A stretch of DNA of 64,000 nucleotides from Stercorarius parasiticus (lineage: Eukaryota; Chordata; Aves; Charadriiformes; Stercorariidae). Positions 13,392-24,551 of this stretch are shown here, in pieces. Under the pieces are notes generated by a model. That model was not told the origin of the DNA. It saw only the letters and a list, made by a program, of their open reading frames with translations, and made no database searches. The translations under genes and the position numbers were made by a program. The stretch's first letter is position 1. The number at the start of each line of letters is the position of its first letter. The stretch lies in the NCBI GenBank assembly GCA_013396915.1, contig VWZL01004333.1, positions 157,059 to 221,058 on the forward strand. Reading direction: 5' to 3'.

Positions 13392-13470
13392 CAATTCGTC
13401 TTCTGAGATACCAGTTAAGATACCAGTTACTTATCAGTTACCTGCAATTCGTCTTTTAAGATACCAGTTA
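13392..13470. repeat. Local direct repeat, 53-bp offset with 12-mer copies
   Basis: CAATTCGTCTT followed by AGATACCAGTTA occurs at 13,392-13,417 and again at 13,445-13,470, an offset of 53 bases. A third copy of AGATACCAGTTA is at 13,418-13,429, directly after the first copy at 13,406-13,417. The pattern fits a short tandem duplication on two scales. It lies 80 bases beyond the end of a solo LTR. Confidence 0.85.
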
Positions 13471-16400
13471 TTTATCTCACAGATAAGTATAATCTTACCC
13501 ACCCAACAAAATGAAAGTGACTTAGCAGACCAAACAAGAAAAATTCCATTACTTACAATAATTCAAGGGGGAAATTCAGAATAAGTATTATTACTGGGTA
13601 CTAAATCCAAGTCAGTTACCAGGCTTTTTCTTTCTTACTTTTGTCTTTCTTTGATGATAAAACTTCATTTTACAACATAATAAAACTCTTAGTTTAAGCA
13701 ATTTTTATAAGAATGCCAAAGGATTTAAATTTAAGACAACACTGATTGTTAGGATATGTTTTACAGAAACTCATTACTTCTAACTTATTCATGTTCTTTC
13801 TCTGACGGAAACTTTAATTGTTTCTCAACAGTTTAAGATAAGGCTCTTTTGAAATTTGTAGTTAAAAATACCATGTGTCTAAATGTAAACCATTGCATAA
13901 TGCCTTCCTGATCCGCTTGCTGTGTGAATAGTAAGAAAAATTACCTACAATATAACAAGGTCATCTGATGCTATAACTGGTAACAAAGTAAAAAGTCATT
14001 GAAATGTAAAAAAAGCCAAAATCCCAAAACCGAAACCCAAACAACACTATCATTTGGGGAATTAATTAGGAATCTGACAATGCTCAAGCAACTTCCTTAC
14101 CAAACTAAAAAAAAGACAAAATTCGTCTTTCAAAGATGAAAGGTAAATGACAAAAAAGAATGCCTTCTCAATTGTCCATTTAAATGTAAAAAGGCCCCTT
14201 AGGGACAATTAAATTTAAAAAAAACCCTATTTGGAGAACAGAGAAAAAGAGGTCTTTGATTTATTTGAAAAAGAAATTCAACTCCTAATGGAGTCTGGGG
14301 GAAAAAAAGGGAAATATCACAAAATAGACTAAATAAAAGAGCAAGACCTCTAACGTTAAAAAGATCGTCAGAACTTCCTGACAGATAGCAAAAGCAAAAT
14401 GGCTGTGATGGTGAAACAAACTATAATCCTACTACATAGATCACCTGTTCATGAGTTAAAATTGCTAACAAGGCAACCTAAAAAGGTGTTAAATGAATGA
14501 AAGTATGACAGCATTTAATTCTGAATCCAGGGAAAACTAAAAGAGGCTTTCTTTCCTTCTTCCCTGAAGTTATGGAGAGAAAGCGATATAAAGCTCCCTG
14601 AAATGAAAACAAAACGCAGTCTAGTTTTATCTTTAGCCTCACAATGATCACCACAATGCTCATCACAGCTACTTATGGCTGCTAAGTCTGACTCACAAAC
14701 AAGCAAAAATGAGTTTATAATAAAGCATTGTTAAATACCATGAAAAGCTGGGATAACAATATGGCTGTACTTATATGATTTTGATGACATGTACTTTGGC
14801 TGGAAATGCATCCAAGGCTTCACCATGAATTGGTAAAATTAATTTGAAAGACAAGTTCAGGGAATTAGGTTGAAATGCACTTGAAACATTTCTCATTTGA
14901 AGTTGTTCATGCTAAATACTGTAAGTGAAGTAATCTTTATCATTCTAACTGTATTTTGTTTTCATTTTCTACTTTTTCATTAATGTGATCATTGGTCATA
15001 ATTGAGACTGGTCATTGTCTTTAACATGGTGTCCTCAACACCCAGTAAGTGACCTCTTTGTGACAGAAAAAACAGTTTTTAAAAGGATATCAGAAAATTG
15101 AAATGTAATTTCTTGTCTTAAGACTTCAGTTTCTTTTTACAGAAAAGAACTTGACACTCAGTGAACTGGAAACCTGCTGGTCACATGGACTGTCCTTGTC
15201 TGGTTCTACCTTATCAGCTCTCAGTTTCAGGTCACCAGGAACTAAATCCTTGGTTTCTGGTGTTTCAAAGTTCTGGGGTTTCAAAAGGATGGGTGCTTTT
15301 TTTGAAGTGTCTTTCAAGGTAACTAGGTTAGATTACAAGCTACTGAGAGAAACTGCATTACATTCTTTAAACTCAGAGTTTAAAATCCAGAATCCTGTAT
15401 CAGGAGCTTAGGTTATACAGGAAGATGGTCAGACACCTTCAGATGAGATCTAGGGCAGTTAGCTTTCTTAGCTGCCAAGAACTGATTGGGAGGAACATAG
15501 AATTCAGGGTACTTCTGTAACTCTTCAAGGATGTTATGGATCAGGGCTGCTAAGAACTAGAGTACCTACTAATTCAATTTACATACCATGGAGCCCTCTC
15601 CTAAAGATAGTTGCTTATGTCTTACCCCTTTTTCGCACTTCCTGTTATAACACCTTCATGCCCTTCCTCCTTTCCCCAAACCATTTTAGGAAGCTCTAGT
15701 TTTGAATATGGAGATGCACATAGAGACTGGAGTTGGATATATAAATTGCCAAATGTCCTGCTTAACATCTCCTTTTGAACCTGGAATCTACCAAAGTTCC
15801 ATAATAATGCCGGTTGAAATCCAGAAACTAAAGAAGTCAGAGAAAACTTGTCCTAGATTTCTGTAAAACACAGATTTCACCCAGGTATATCCATACCTGA
15901 GTCTTGTGGTTCTGGAATACATTCATAGAATCCAGAACATTTTAGAGCTGAAACAAACCCATTCTATTTAAAATGTCAGGTAAAACCTCACCAGTATCTT
16001 TAATTTTCTCTTCAGATTTCCTTGCAGAGGAAAAAGAAGAAATCTATTTGACATTTTTCTCTGTCTGTACAAACTACAGATTTTACTGCTCCTCCTATTT
16101 AAAAACAGGGGCCTGATATTGCTCCTGTCTCATCCTTTTTTTTCCCAGGGTAATTTCATTGCTGTTAGGTGTTTCACCTTCACTAGAGTAATACATTGGT
16201 GACTGAAGCCTCAAAAGTTAAACTGAAGCTGTACAGATTATTGTATTTTGAAGGACTATAAAATAGCTTTAGTACTGAAAACAAGTTCTTTGCAATTGTA
16301 TTACAGATTAAGAATGTCATACCACATCTTCCGAAGATCAAATGCAATGTCGTGTCCTTAACTGATGCAAATCTTCATATCTCCAAGTTATATCAGTAAT

Positions 16401-19400
16401 ACCATTCTGCTTCACACCAGCTGAGAATGCAGCTGCTGTTTCCTCATGATCACATAAGATTTTCTTATCTGGGCAAAACACTTGTCTAATTCGTGTTCAA
16501 AAACAAAAGTGCAGTACATTAGAGATGAACTGAGACTAGGGTTGCCTTTTCTCGCTACTAAAAATTCTCTTTACTCATTGATACTACAAACAGTGTGGAT
16601 CTGTCATGCTTTTTTACCTTGCTGCCATAAAGTTTTCAATGTAAAAGGTGATACTGCAGCAGCACAGATGTCACAGAGTATTCTAATCAGTAAAGAGCCG
16701 TTGTGTGATTTCTTTTACATAGATCTGTTTTATAGGATGACACTTAGGAATTATGAAATTCAAGATGCTAGCAGCTATTAGTTCTGGGATTGATTTGATT
16801 CGTTTCCTCAGAATCTTGATGTACTCAGTCACAGTGTACCACAACTGAAGCAAACAGGTCTCAGTCCTCTGTACACTAATGTTTTCCCCTTGCTTTCCAT
16901 GGGAACAGGGTTAGACTTTTGATTCAGTCATTCTTCTTCAAAGGAAATCTGACTCCTGTGTTTGGCAGAGACACATAGAGTCCTGGAATTCAGTAACCAG
17001 GGAAATGGAGATCTGTTGTATTCTCACTTGATAATTTTGAGCCTCAGGTTCCAGATTTTGTACAACAGAATAGAAGCAGAAGTGTTTGGCAATAGAGACT
17101 TTGACTTGGGTGCTATACACGCCAACTATATCCCAACTTTATGTTTACATTCGTATTACTTCATAAAAGTTTTATTTTCTGTTCCTCCAAGGCCCATTTA
17201 TAGGTGTGTGCTATAGGGTATACCTTATATTAGTAATTATTTCCTTGGCTAATCTTCAAAAAGGGTAGAAAATTACTTAAAAATTAGTGACCTTAAATTT
17301 GCCCCTCCAATCACATTCTCTATGACATTTTAGTCTAGTACTATATTTATATCCTCTTTTGGATTTTAAGTTTTTTTGCTACATAGTATTTTAAGTTTAA
17401 TCAAAAGTCAACTTAGAAAGGCCATTCTGCCTAAGGGATATTTTTCCATTAAGTATTTGACATATTGGTGGCCTTGAGGGATTATTGGTTTTTGAAGAAA
17501 TATTAACAGCTGGAAATTTGCATTTTAATACAGTTCTCCTCAACTACTCAAGCAATTTTATTTTTAAGACCTGTGACAGGCTTCAAAGCCTTAGTCTTAA
17601 AGCAATCTTGCCAAGTAGTAGCTAACATAATTTTACTACAAATGATTAAGTTTCCTAATAGGTTTTCCTTTTTAAAATCTTGTTTGAGGTGTCTGTGAAA
17701 TCAATACCAAAACTTTGTGATTTGCACTAGAACTAGCATTGCTAATTTGGCTGAACTAGAGAGAACTGGAAAAAGAACTCCCCTCACTATTCTCAAACCC
17801 AAAGAAAAAACAAAGTGAAAACTAAACCCAAACATCACAGTTGTACCATAATTATGTTCTCTAAGTCTAAGGAGGATGAGAACATCTGTAAATTGGTATG
17901 CATTGATGTGTTTATTAAAATTATGATTATATAAATAGGTTATCATAAACATTTGTGTTGTTTACTGGTATCTGAGGCTTTTAGGTGAATCAGATGCAGG
18001 AAGAGGCATTTACAGTGAAACTGGAACGGACTACACATGATGGAACTGCTGATACCATCACTGCCCAGCTGCCATTCAAGTGAAAATGTCCATCAAATTA
18101 ATGTACTTTGTGTCAACCCAACAAAGAACTTACAAGTTAGTGACATTTTAAAATATGAGTTGGACTGAGTTAATCTTTCCCGACATGCTAGCATTGCTAG
18201 ATGAAATTAAACAGACCCAGTTTGATCAAATAATCATACATTAGAGTGGGACACATTTGTTTAGAGAATGAAATTACAGGGCAAAATTTGGATGATATAA
18301 GAGTTTAGCTAAATCTTTAAGTTTTAGGATATAGTTAAACCACAATTGGCTGCAGTTAGAGAATGGAGAAAAAAGGCACTAGCTGGGAAAAAACACTGCC
18401 AAAGTTTTCAGTAAATCATCATCAAATCTAGTGTAACTACTATCTTCAATGAACTAATTTCAGAGGAAAATATGATGTAATTGCTCTTTCAGGAAAAAAA
18501 AAAACCAAACAACGCATAAACCTGATCAAAAGTCCATCCTTACTGTTGGGAGTTTTTCCATTGTCATTAGCAGATCTCAGATCAGGTCTGAAATTTATTA
18601 TTAGAACCTGAAGTATTTTAAACAGAGAAAGTAAGCTTTCTGCTTACTTTACTGGTTTCCGTAGTAAAAAAAGCTTTTATTCATAACAGCGTGGATAGCA
18701 CAGTCATGGTCTCATTGCAACTGAGAGTCTATCAACTGATTGTTCTGTTATGTTCAATAGTTCACATATGAATATGGAAGAGCTTCACTGGATATCACCA
18801 TGGAAATTCTACTGGATATTTTGGAAGAAAAAAACTCAAAACACTACGTTTCCAAACCAGAGATTCATGAGTCAGTTATCTTTTGAGTTAACTTACAAAA
18901 CAATGAGAGTATTTGTTTTTAATGAATGCATTTTTTGTGTGTTTGCCTTTTGGTTTCCGAATTTTAACTTTCCATTCCTGGTATGAAATACTTAACATTG
19001 CTTACTTATTTAAGTGATTTTCCTTTCACCAATGATTGCCTTTCCACATTCTTTCCCAAAACTGCCAAATCAGTTCTGGACCCAAAGGGCCCACAGTAAA
19101 TCTGAATTCAACCCTCATATCTGCCCATACCCTCAAACCAGCATCTAGTCCCTTATTCCGCCCAAAACCTCCACTTTGATTTTTCCATTTTCTCCTCCCC
19201 ACTAAAAAGCCTGCGTGGCCTTCAACAAGGGAGTGATAGCCTACAGATTAATGTTGCATTGAGTGTATTTTGCCAGTCCGCCGGTTGCCACCTTCTAATC
19301 CACATATAGACTGAATGTCTGCAGTGAGGTGAAGAAACAAATAAGGAAGTAATCCTTAGAAGGGTTAAGATGCTTTTAATCCTCTTGGTCCCATGTGATG

Positions 19401-21270
19401 ATATTCCCTGGTAGAAGCACAGGGACATTTACTTTACAGTCTGTCTCAAATAGTGACTGAAACTGGATGCCTCAGAGGGATGGATGAGGAATACTGTAGG
19501 AATAGTCTGTATTAATCTGTTCATCAAGTCTTTTCTTCCAGGTGTCCTCAGAAATTGTTTTCTGTCTAAACAAAAACGTTTCTCTTTCTTTTGTATATCT
19601 GTTTCTGTGTCAGTATGAATTTTTTCAAACTGTAACAGCTAAATTGTAATGAAACTGATTTATTCTTAGGTTTCAATGTCTTTTGGATTCTATAGGCTAA
19701 TTCAGAACTGTTAAATGACAGGAATTATAAGAAGTGTTTCTTTGCCTCAGTTTTAAGTTAATTTTCTCCTCTCCCTTGCATTTAATTTCAAATCCAATTG
19801 CACTATCATTATTCAGAGCAAGGTCAGAAAAAAACCTCTCTTAATTATACAGTCAAAAATTGTTCTGAAAACTGTGTGGATATGAGAAATTTTAGGATAT
19901 TTGGCAAACTCTTACCAATTTAGAGAAAAAGAAAATCCAATTAAACAGGAAGAGGTGAATCCATTTGATGTAATGACCTATGAAATACTGTTTAAAAAGA
20001 AATACGATTGTCTACACTACCATGGGCTCTGTAAAAAGTCCTTAGTGATGTGACGTGAGTTCGTATGTGGGGACCGCAGTTGTACTTTGAAAGTTATGTA
20101 AATATCCCTTTCGTATATTTTCTAAAAATGAATAAGTTTCAATGTACCAGTAACTGAATACATCCCAACCCCCAAACACTTCCTTTTAAACTGGTAATTA
20201 TGTAAAAAAATATGTATTTTGTCAGACTTGGTAAAACCAGTGTGTTGATTCAAACACCTGAGGCAAATAAGATACACAAATAAGAATATGGTTACAGCTA
20301 GAGGCTGTAACTTTATTAACTTAATTAACATAATGATAACTGGGGAGGTGCAAAACAACTATTTCACCCAATATCACTACCTAACAGGAGTGCTCCAGAG
20401 TACTTTTACTAGGATATATCAATCAAGTTCAGAATAAAAGAGCAAACTTCATTTACATTTCTCAGCAGCTGACAGCTAAACCCTTTCCCATTTTCTTCTT
20501 GTGTCAGAGATCAAGGTGAAGGTTGTCTCAGCCTACGTTTAAAACTTTCCCAGATACTAGGGCAGGTCAGCCACTAACTTGGAAAACACTTGAGACTGCC
20601 TGAAAAATTTTCCCTTGAATCACCTTGGACCCTGTACCATAAGGTCCTCTATTTCAAATTGGCAAAAACTGCAAGAAAAACACGTTCTAAAACAGTTGCC
20701 ACTATAAGCTCCTCTGAGTCTGCTAATTTTCTTGGTTGTGTGAAACATGAGGAAATTTACATTGCAGAAAATGAATTTCTAGGTACAATAGAGGACAAAC
20801 AATACAAAGTACAACAATGTCACAAAACTCAGGAATGAGAAATGCAGAAAGAACTAGAGACCAGACAAATTTGTTTAGTAAAAGTTAATGGTAACATTGA
20901 ACCCATGTAATGGTTTAGTATGCACATGTAGAAAAACTGGACTCATGACTGGACTCATGGGATCATTACTTTTATGCAATAACCTATAATTGAAATATAT
21001 TTTATCACTAACTCTAGGCTTTTTTTTGTATTAAGGATATTATTATTACGGAAAACCTTTATAATGGACAAAATTTTATTGGTCTGCAACCCCCAGGAAC
21101 TAAGTAGCAGAGCTTATAAAAATTATACTAGAAAATGAGAGGTTTTTGGTGGAAAATGCTGAGGCATTGGAAGGGAACTTTTCACATGAATGTACCTGTT
21201 GTTTTTGGGGTTTTTTTGGTTTGTTTTTTTTTTTTACTAGAACTGAGAAGAGAACTGACAGCAAGAAGAG

Positions 21271-21271
21271 N
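21271..21271. other. Ambiguous base (N)
   Basis: This is the only non-ACGT character I noticed in the window. It follows AGAAGAG shortly after a low-complexity T/G run, so it may be a polymorphic or low-quality site in the assembly. Confidence 0.95.
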
Positions 21272-22263
21272 ATTGCTCTTATTCAGTGTTTAATTTCTGT
21301 CAAAACTAGAAAAAGCAATCCTGTCATTGCCAACAGATAGCCATGCACTGGCAGTATGAAAAAACAGACCCTAGATCTTCGCTCTGATTAATCTGGAAAG
21401 AAGGACTTGAAATTGCAACTTGTATCCCAGGGGAGCGACACTTTGCTACTGCCTCTTCTGAGGAAAGGCGCTCTATTTTTTCCATAAAAACTCTTCAGAA
21501 GTCTCAGTTTTGGCTTGATGTGGAATCACCACAGGCTAAGGTAATAATTAACTACCTGGTACTTCAGTGCTTATGCCTATGAGTGATATTTACCAGCACT
21601 TTTCCTTAAAAACTAGTTAATATTTACAAATTTATTTCATAGCCAAGTCTAAACTCCCAGAGTCAATTGAAGTATTCTTGGATTTCAAACCCAATGCCAT
21701 AGGCCTAAGAGGTTTAGCAAGTCCTGAAAAAATAGATGAGGATTTGTTTTTCCGTACACAGGCAGATGAAGTGGTTTTCTCTAGCAGAGTTTAAACCATT
21801 CTGTTGCAATGCTCCATATTTCTATCCTCTTTATCCATGGCCTTTGTAGCCATGTTCTCATCTGCCTTGTTTGTGTTGGGACTGACGCTCATATGATCCT
21901 ACAGAAGAATCTAAACAAGGTCAGTTAAGAAAATCAAACCACCAGTGGAAAAAATTGAATTATTTAGATGTAACTGTTTGCCTTCTTTCTTTAAGTAAAA
22001 AAATTTAAGAGCAAATCCTTGTACTGGTTTTGCATGGCAAGGTTTTGGTAGCAGGGCCTACAGGAGTCGCTTCTGTGAGAAGCTGCTGGAAGCTTCCCCT
22101 ATGTCCGACAGAGCCAATGCCAGCTGGCTCCAACAGGGACCTGCCACTGGCCAAGGTCAAACCCATCAGCACCAGTGGTAGCGCCTGTGTTGATAATGTG
22201 TTTAAGAGGGGAAAAAAGTTGCTGTGCAGCAGCAACTGCAGCCAGATGAGAGACGAGTGAGGA

Positions 22264-22403
22264 CCAGCCTGGATGGGGCTTTGAGCAGCCTGGTCTAGTG
22301 GGAGGTGTCTCTGCCCATGGCAGGGGGGTTGGAACTAGATGATCTTTAAGATCCCTTCCAACCCAAACCATTCTATGATTCTATGATTCTATGATTCTAT
22401 GAT
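22264..22403 (+). mobile_element. CR1 LINE 3' tail nested inside ERVL LTR
   Basis: CCAGCCTGGATGGGGCTTTG, then GGTTGGAACTAGATGATCTT, and CCCTTCCAACCCAAACC followed by ATTCTATG repeats form the classic CR1 3' end. LTR sequence stops at GAGACGAGTGAGG and resumes at AATATGTAGAGCAACAACTC. The homologous LTR text is continuous there, so CR1 inserted into an existing LTR. The copy is 5'-truncated to about 140 bases. Confidence 0.92.
22370..22403 (+). repeat. (ATTCTATG)4 CR1 terminal octamer repeat
   Basis: Four full copies and a partial copy of the octamer ATTCTATG end the nested CR1. CR1 elements end in such octamers rather than poly(A). Confidence 0.95.
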
Positions 22404-22580
22404 AATATGTAGAGCAACAACTCTGCAGACACCAAGGTCAGTGAAGAAGGAGGAGGAGGAGGTGCTTCAGGTGCCTGAGCAGAGATCCTCCTGCAGCCTG
22501 TGGTGAAGAACATGGTGAGGCAGTTTATCTCCCTGCAGCACACAGAGGTTAATGGTAGAGAAGATATCCACCTGTGCCCG

Positions 22581-22843
22581 TGGAGGACTCCACACTGGAG
22601 CAGGTGGATGCCCTAAGGAGGCTGTGCCCCCATGGAGAGCCCATACTGGAACAGGTTTTCTGGCAAGACTTGTGACCCTGTGGGGGACAAATGCTGGATC
22701 AGTCTGTTCCTGAAGGACTGCACCCTGTGGAAGGGACCCACGCTGGAGCAGTTAATGAAGAGCTGTCTCCTGTGGGAAGGACTCACATTGGAGAAGCTCA
22801 TGGAGAACTGTCTCTGATGGGAGGGACCCCATACTGGAGCAGG
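22581..22843 (+). repeat. Degenerate tandem units within the LTR
   Basis: Six diverged units repeat the pattern GTGG-GA-GGAC-CCACACTGGAGCAG: GTGGAGGACTCCACACTGGA, ATGGAGAGCCCATACTGGAA, GTGGGGGACAAATGCTGGAT, GTGGAAGGGACCCACGCTGG, GTGGGAAGGACTCACATTGG and ATGGGAGGGACCCCATACTG, at roughly 45-60 base spacing. Similar units are in the other ERVL-like LTR (about 12,740-12,895), so the array belongs to the LTR family. Confidence 0.8.
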
Positions 22844-23065
22844 AGAAGAGTGTCAGGAGAACTTCCCCTGAGGAGGAAGGAGAGGCAGAAACAACGTGTG
22901 ATGAACTGACCACAACCCCCATACCCTGTCCCTCTACGCCATTCCGGGGAAAGAGGTAGAGAAATTGGGAGCGAAGTTGAGCCTGGGAAGAAGGGAGGGG
23001 TGGGGGGAAGGTGTTTTAAGATTTCATTTTTATTTTCTTATTACCCTACTCTGATTTTGATTGGT

Positions 23066-23071
23066 AATAAA
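23066..23071 (+). terminator. Poly(A) signal of the ERVL LTR
   Basis: AATAAA followed by TTAAACTCATTTCCCC, at the same place as in the 12.4 kb LTR. It marks the R/U5 side of the LTR and its plus orientation. Confidence 0.7.
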
Positions 23072-23256
23072 TTAAACTCATTTCCCCGAGTTGAGTCTGT
23101 TTTGCCCATGATGGTAATTCATGAATGATCTCTCCCTGTCCTTATCTGGACCCATGAGTGTTTTGTTATATTTTGTCTCCCTTGTCCATCTGAGGAGGGG
23201 AGTGATAGAGTGGCTTTGGTGGGCACCTGACATCCACACGGGATCAACCCACCACA

Positions 23257-23937
23257 ATCCCACACTGGCATCATCTAGACAACCTACATAGTATGGTTAT
23301 GGATTTTCTCCAAGGTTTGATGAACAACTTTAAGACCATTTTGCCTTCTAAAATAGGAGCCAGTTTCCTAAACTATCTCCTTTTTCTTCTGCTGTCTTGT
23401 TCTACATTTAGTATAATTTACTGGACTTGCTCTATGACTTAAATGAATCATTTGGTTCAGATAAGCTTTTGGATTTGTCCAGCCTTTTATGCCTTTCCAG
23501 AAGTTTGAGAACAATATACGCTTGTGACTATGAGGTCAAAAGTGCATTTTTCCATAAATGATAATTTCTGTGATCATTTAAATAAGTAAGGCATTTTCTT
23601 ATTATAAGTTTTTATCACAGTGTTTAGAGTGTCAGTCTGGACACTCATTGCCTTAGACATCAGAGTCTACATCTGTCAAAAATATCACTGTCTTCAATCT
23701 CCTCATTGTCTCAGTGTATAAAATGCAGTTACATTTTCATTGGATGCAAATACCTGAATCTCTAGAATTAATACCATGAAAGTAAACTATAATTACAAAT
23801 ACTGAAATTAATCCTGCTAAAGAACTTGACTGTTCTTAACTCCTGGGCACTGCATAACTAGAGACATCAAACTTTCATTTCTTTATTTGTGAGTTCGTTT
23901 TTCCAATGCTTTCTTAGTTTGAGAACAGCAGATTTCC
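23257..23937. other. Unique AT-rich spacer between LTR and CR1
   Basis: I see only unremarkable AT-rich DNA here, after the probable target duplication base string ATCCC at 23,257-23,261. There is no open frame of interest. Confidence 0.6.
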
Positions 23938-24551
23938 ACAGAATCATAGAATCATAGAATATATTGGGTTGGAAGGGACCATTAAAGGTCATCTAGTCCA
24001 ACCTCCCTGCAGTAAGCAGGGACATCTTTAACTAGATCAGATTGCTCAGATCCTCATCAAGCCTGGCCTTGAATGTCTCCGGGGATGGGGCCTCCACCAC
24101 CTCTCTGGGCAACCTGTTCCAGTGTCTCACCACCATTGTAAAGAACTTCCTAATGTCCAGACCTTTTATCATCTTCGTGGCCCTCCTCTGGACCCACTCC
24201 AACAGGTCCATGTCCTTCTTGTGCTGAAGATTCCAGAGCTGGACACAGTACTCCAGGTGGGGTCTCACGAGAGCAGAGTAGATGGGGAGAATCACCTCTC
24301 GATCTGCTGGCCACAGTTCTTTTGATGCAGCCCAGGATGCAATTGGCCTTCTGGACTGCAAGTGCACATTGTTGGCTCATGTCCAGCTTTTCATCCACCA
24401 GTACCCCCAAGTCCTTTTCCGCAGGGCTACTCTCTATCACGTCATCCCCCAGCCTGTATTGATAATGAGGATTGTCCCGACCCAAGTGTAGGAGCTTGCA
24501 CTTGGCCTTGTTGAACTTCATAAGGTTTGCTCAGGCCCACTTTCTGCAAGC
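23938..24551 (-). mobile_element. CR1 LINE, 5'-truncated, antisense
   Basis: On the minus strand this is a CR1 3' end. In plus-strand text it begins with CAGAATCATAGAATCATAGA (the reverse complement of the octamer tail) and GGGTTGGAAGGGACC, then CATCTAGTCCAACC, AACCTGTTCCAGTGTCTCAC, TGGACACAGTACTCCAGGTG and CCCAAGTCCTTTTCCGCAGG. These are all typical antisense CR1 text. The element carries the C-terminal end of ORF2 (see the pseudogene entry) and is truncated at its 5' end near 24,551. It is the least decayed coding CR1 copy in the window. Confidence 0.93.
24032..24521 (-). pseudogene. CR1 ORF2 C-terminus, frameshifted and internally deleted
   Basis: The first frame reads [15 protein letters not shown], then [20 protein letters not shown] and [14 protein letters not shown], the CR1 reverse transcriptase palm/thumb side. 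Near 24,296-24,302 two bases appear to be missing. The expected REVILP continues in another frame as [20 protein letters not shown], then [16 protein letters not shown]. That is joined directly to [20 protein letters not shown] and ends SPETFKARLDEDLSNLI before a stop at 24,032. In the usual family protein some 75-80 residues separate the [10 protein letters not shown] and DIRKKFF segments, so an internal deletion is inferred. The catalytic YADD-bearing part lies upstream and is absent. The copy cannot make an active enzyme. Confidence 0.88.

Larger units (their letters stand above)
13312..22019. other. Unique AT-rich non-coding DNA
   Basis: No gene or recognisable mobile element. A duplicated block with three copies of AGATACCAGTTA lies at 13,392-13,470, just past the LTR. 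The rest is AT-rich with short chance frames (60-99 codons). A weak CATAGAATCCAGAAC string near 15,923 is not enough to call a CR1 tail. A single ambiguous base is at 21,271, after a T/G-rich low-complexity run at about 21,198-21,235. Confidence 0.55.
22020..23256 (+). mobile_element. Solo LTR, avian ERVL-like, with nested CR1
   Basis: The element starts TGTACTGGTTTTGCATGGCA and ends GGGATCAACCCACCACA, both of which I recognise as the termini of a common avian ERVL-type LTR. ATCCT (22,015-22,019) and ATCCC (23,257-23,261) flank it and match at 4 of 5 bases, as expected for an aged 5-bp ERVL target duplication. Inside are a TATA-like TTTAAG near 22,201, a run of degenerate units of the type GTGGGAGGACCCACACTGGAGCAG (22,581-22,843), AATAAA at 23,066-23,071, and AGTCTGTTTTGCCCATGATGG. 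About 140 bases (22,264-22,403) are a CR1 tail inserted later. Without it the LTR is about 1.1 kb. No gag, pol or env sequence adjoins it, so it is a solo LTR left by recombination. Confidence 0.88.

Noticed and set aside
15920..15990. CR1 or other interspersed repeat tail (CATAGAATCCAGAACATTTTAG)
   Set aside because: Only the first eight or so bases match a CR1 end. The GGTTGGAAGGGACC and CATCTAGTCCAACC blocks that should follow are absent.
12425..23256. Two ERVL-like LTRs in the same orientation as the ends of one 10.8 kb provirus
   Set aside because: The sequence between them shows no gag, pol or env-like frames, primer-binding site or polypurine tract. The two LTRs are too different to be a pair, and each has its own candidate flanking duplication. 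They are separate solo LTRs.
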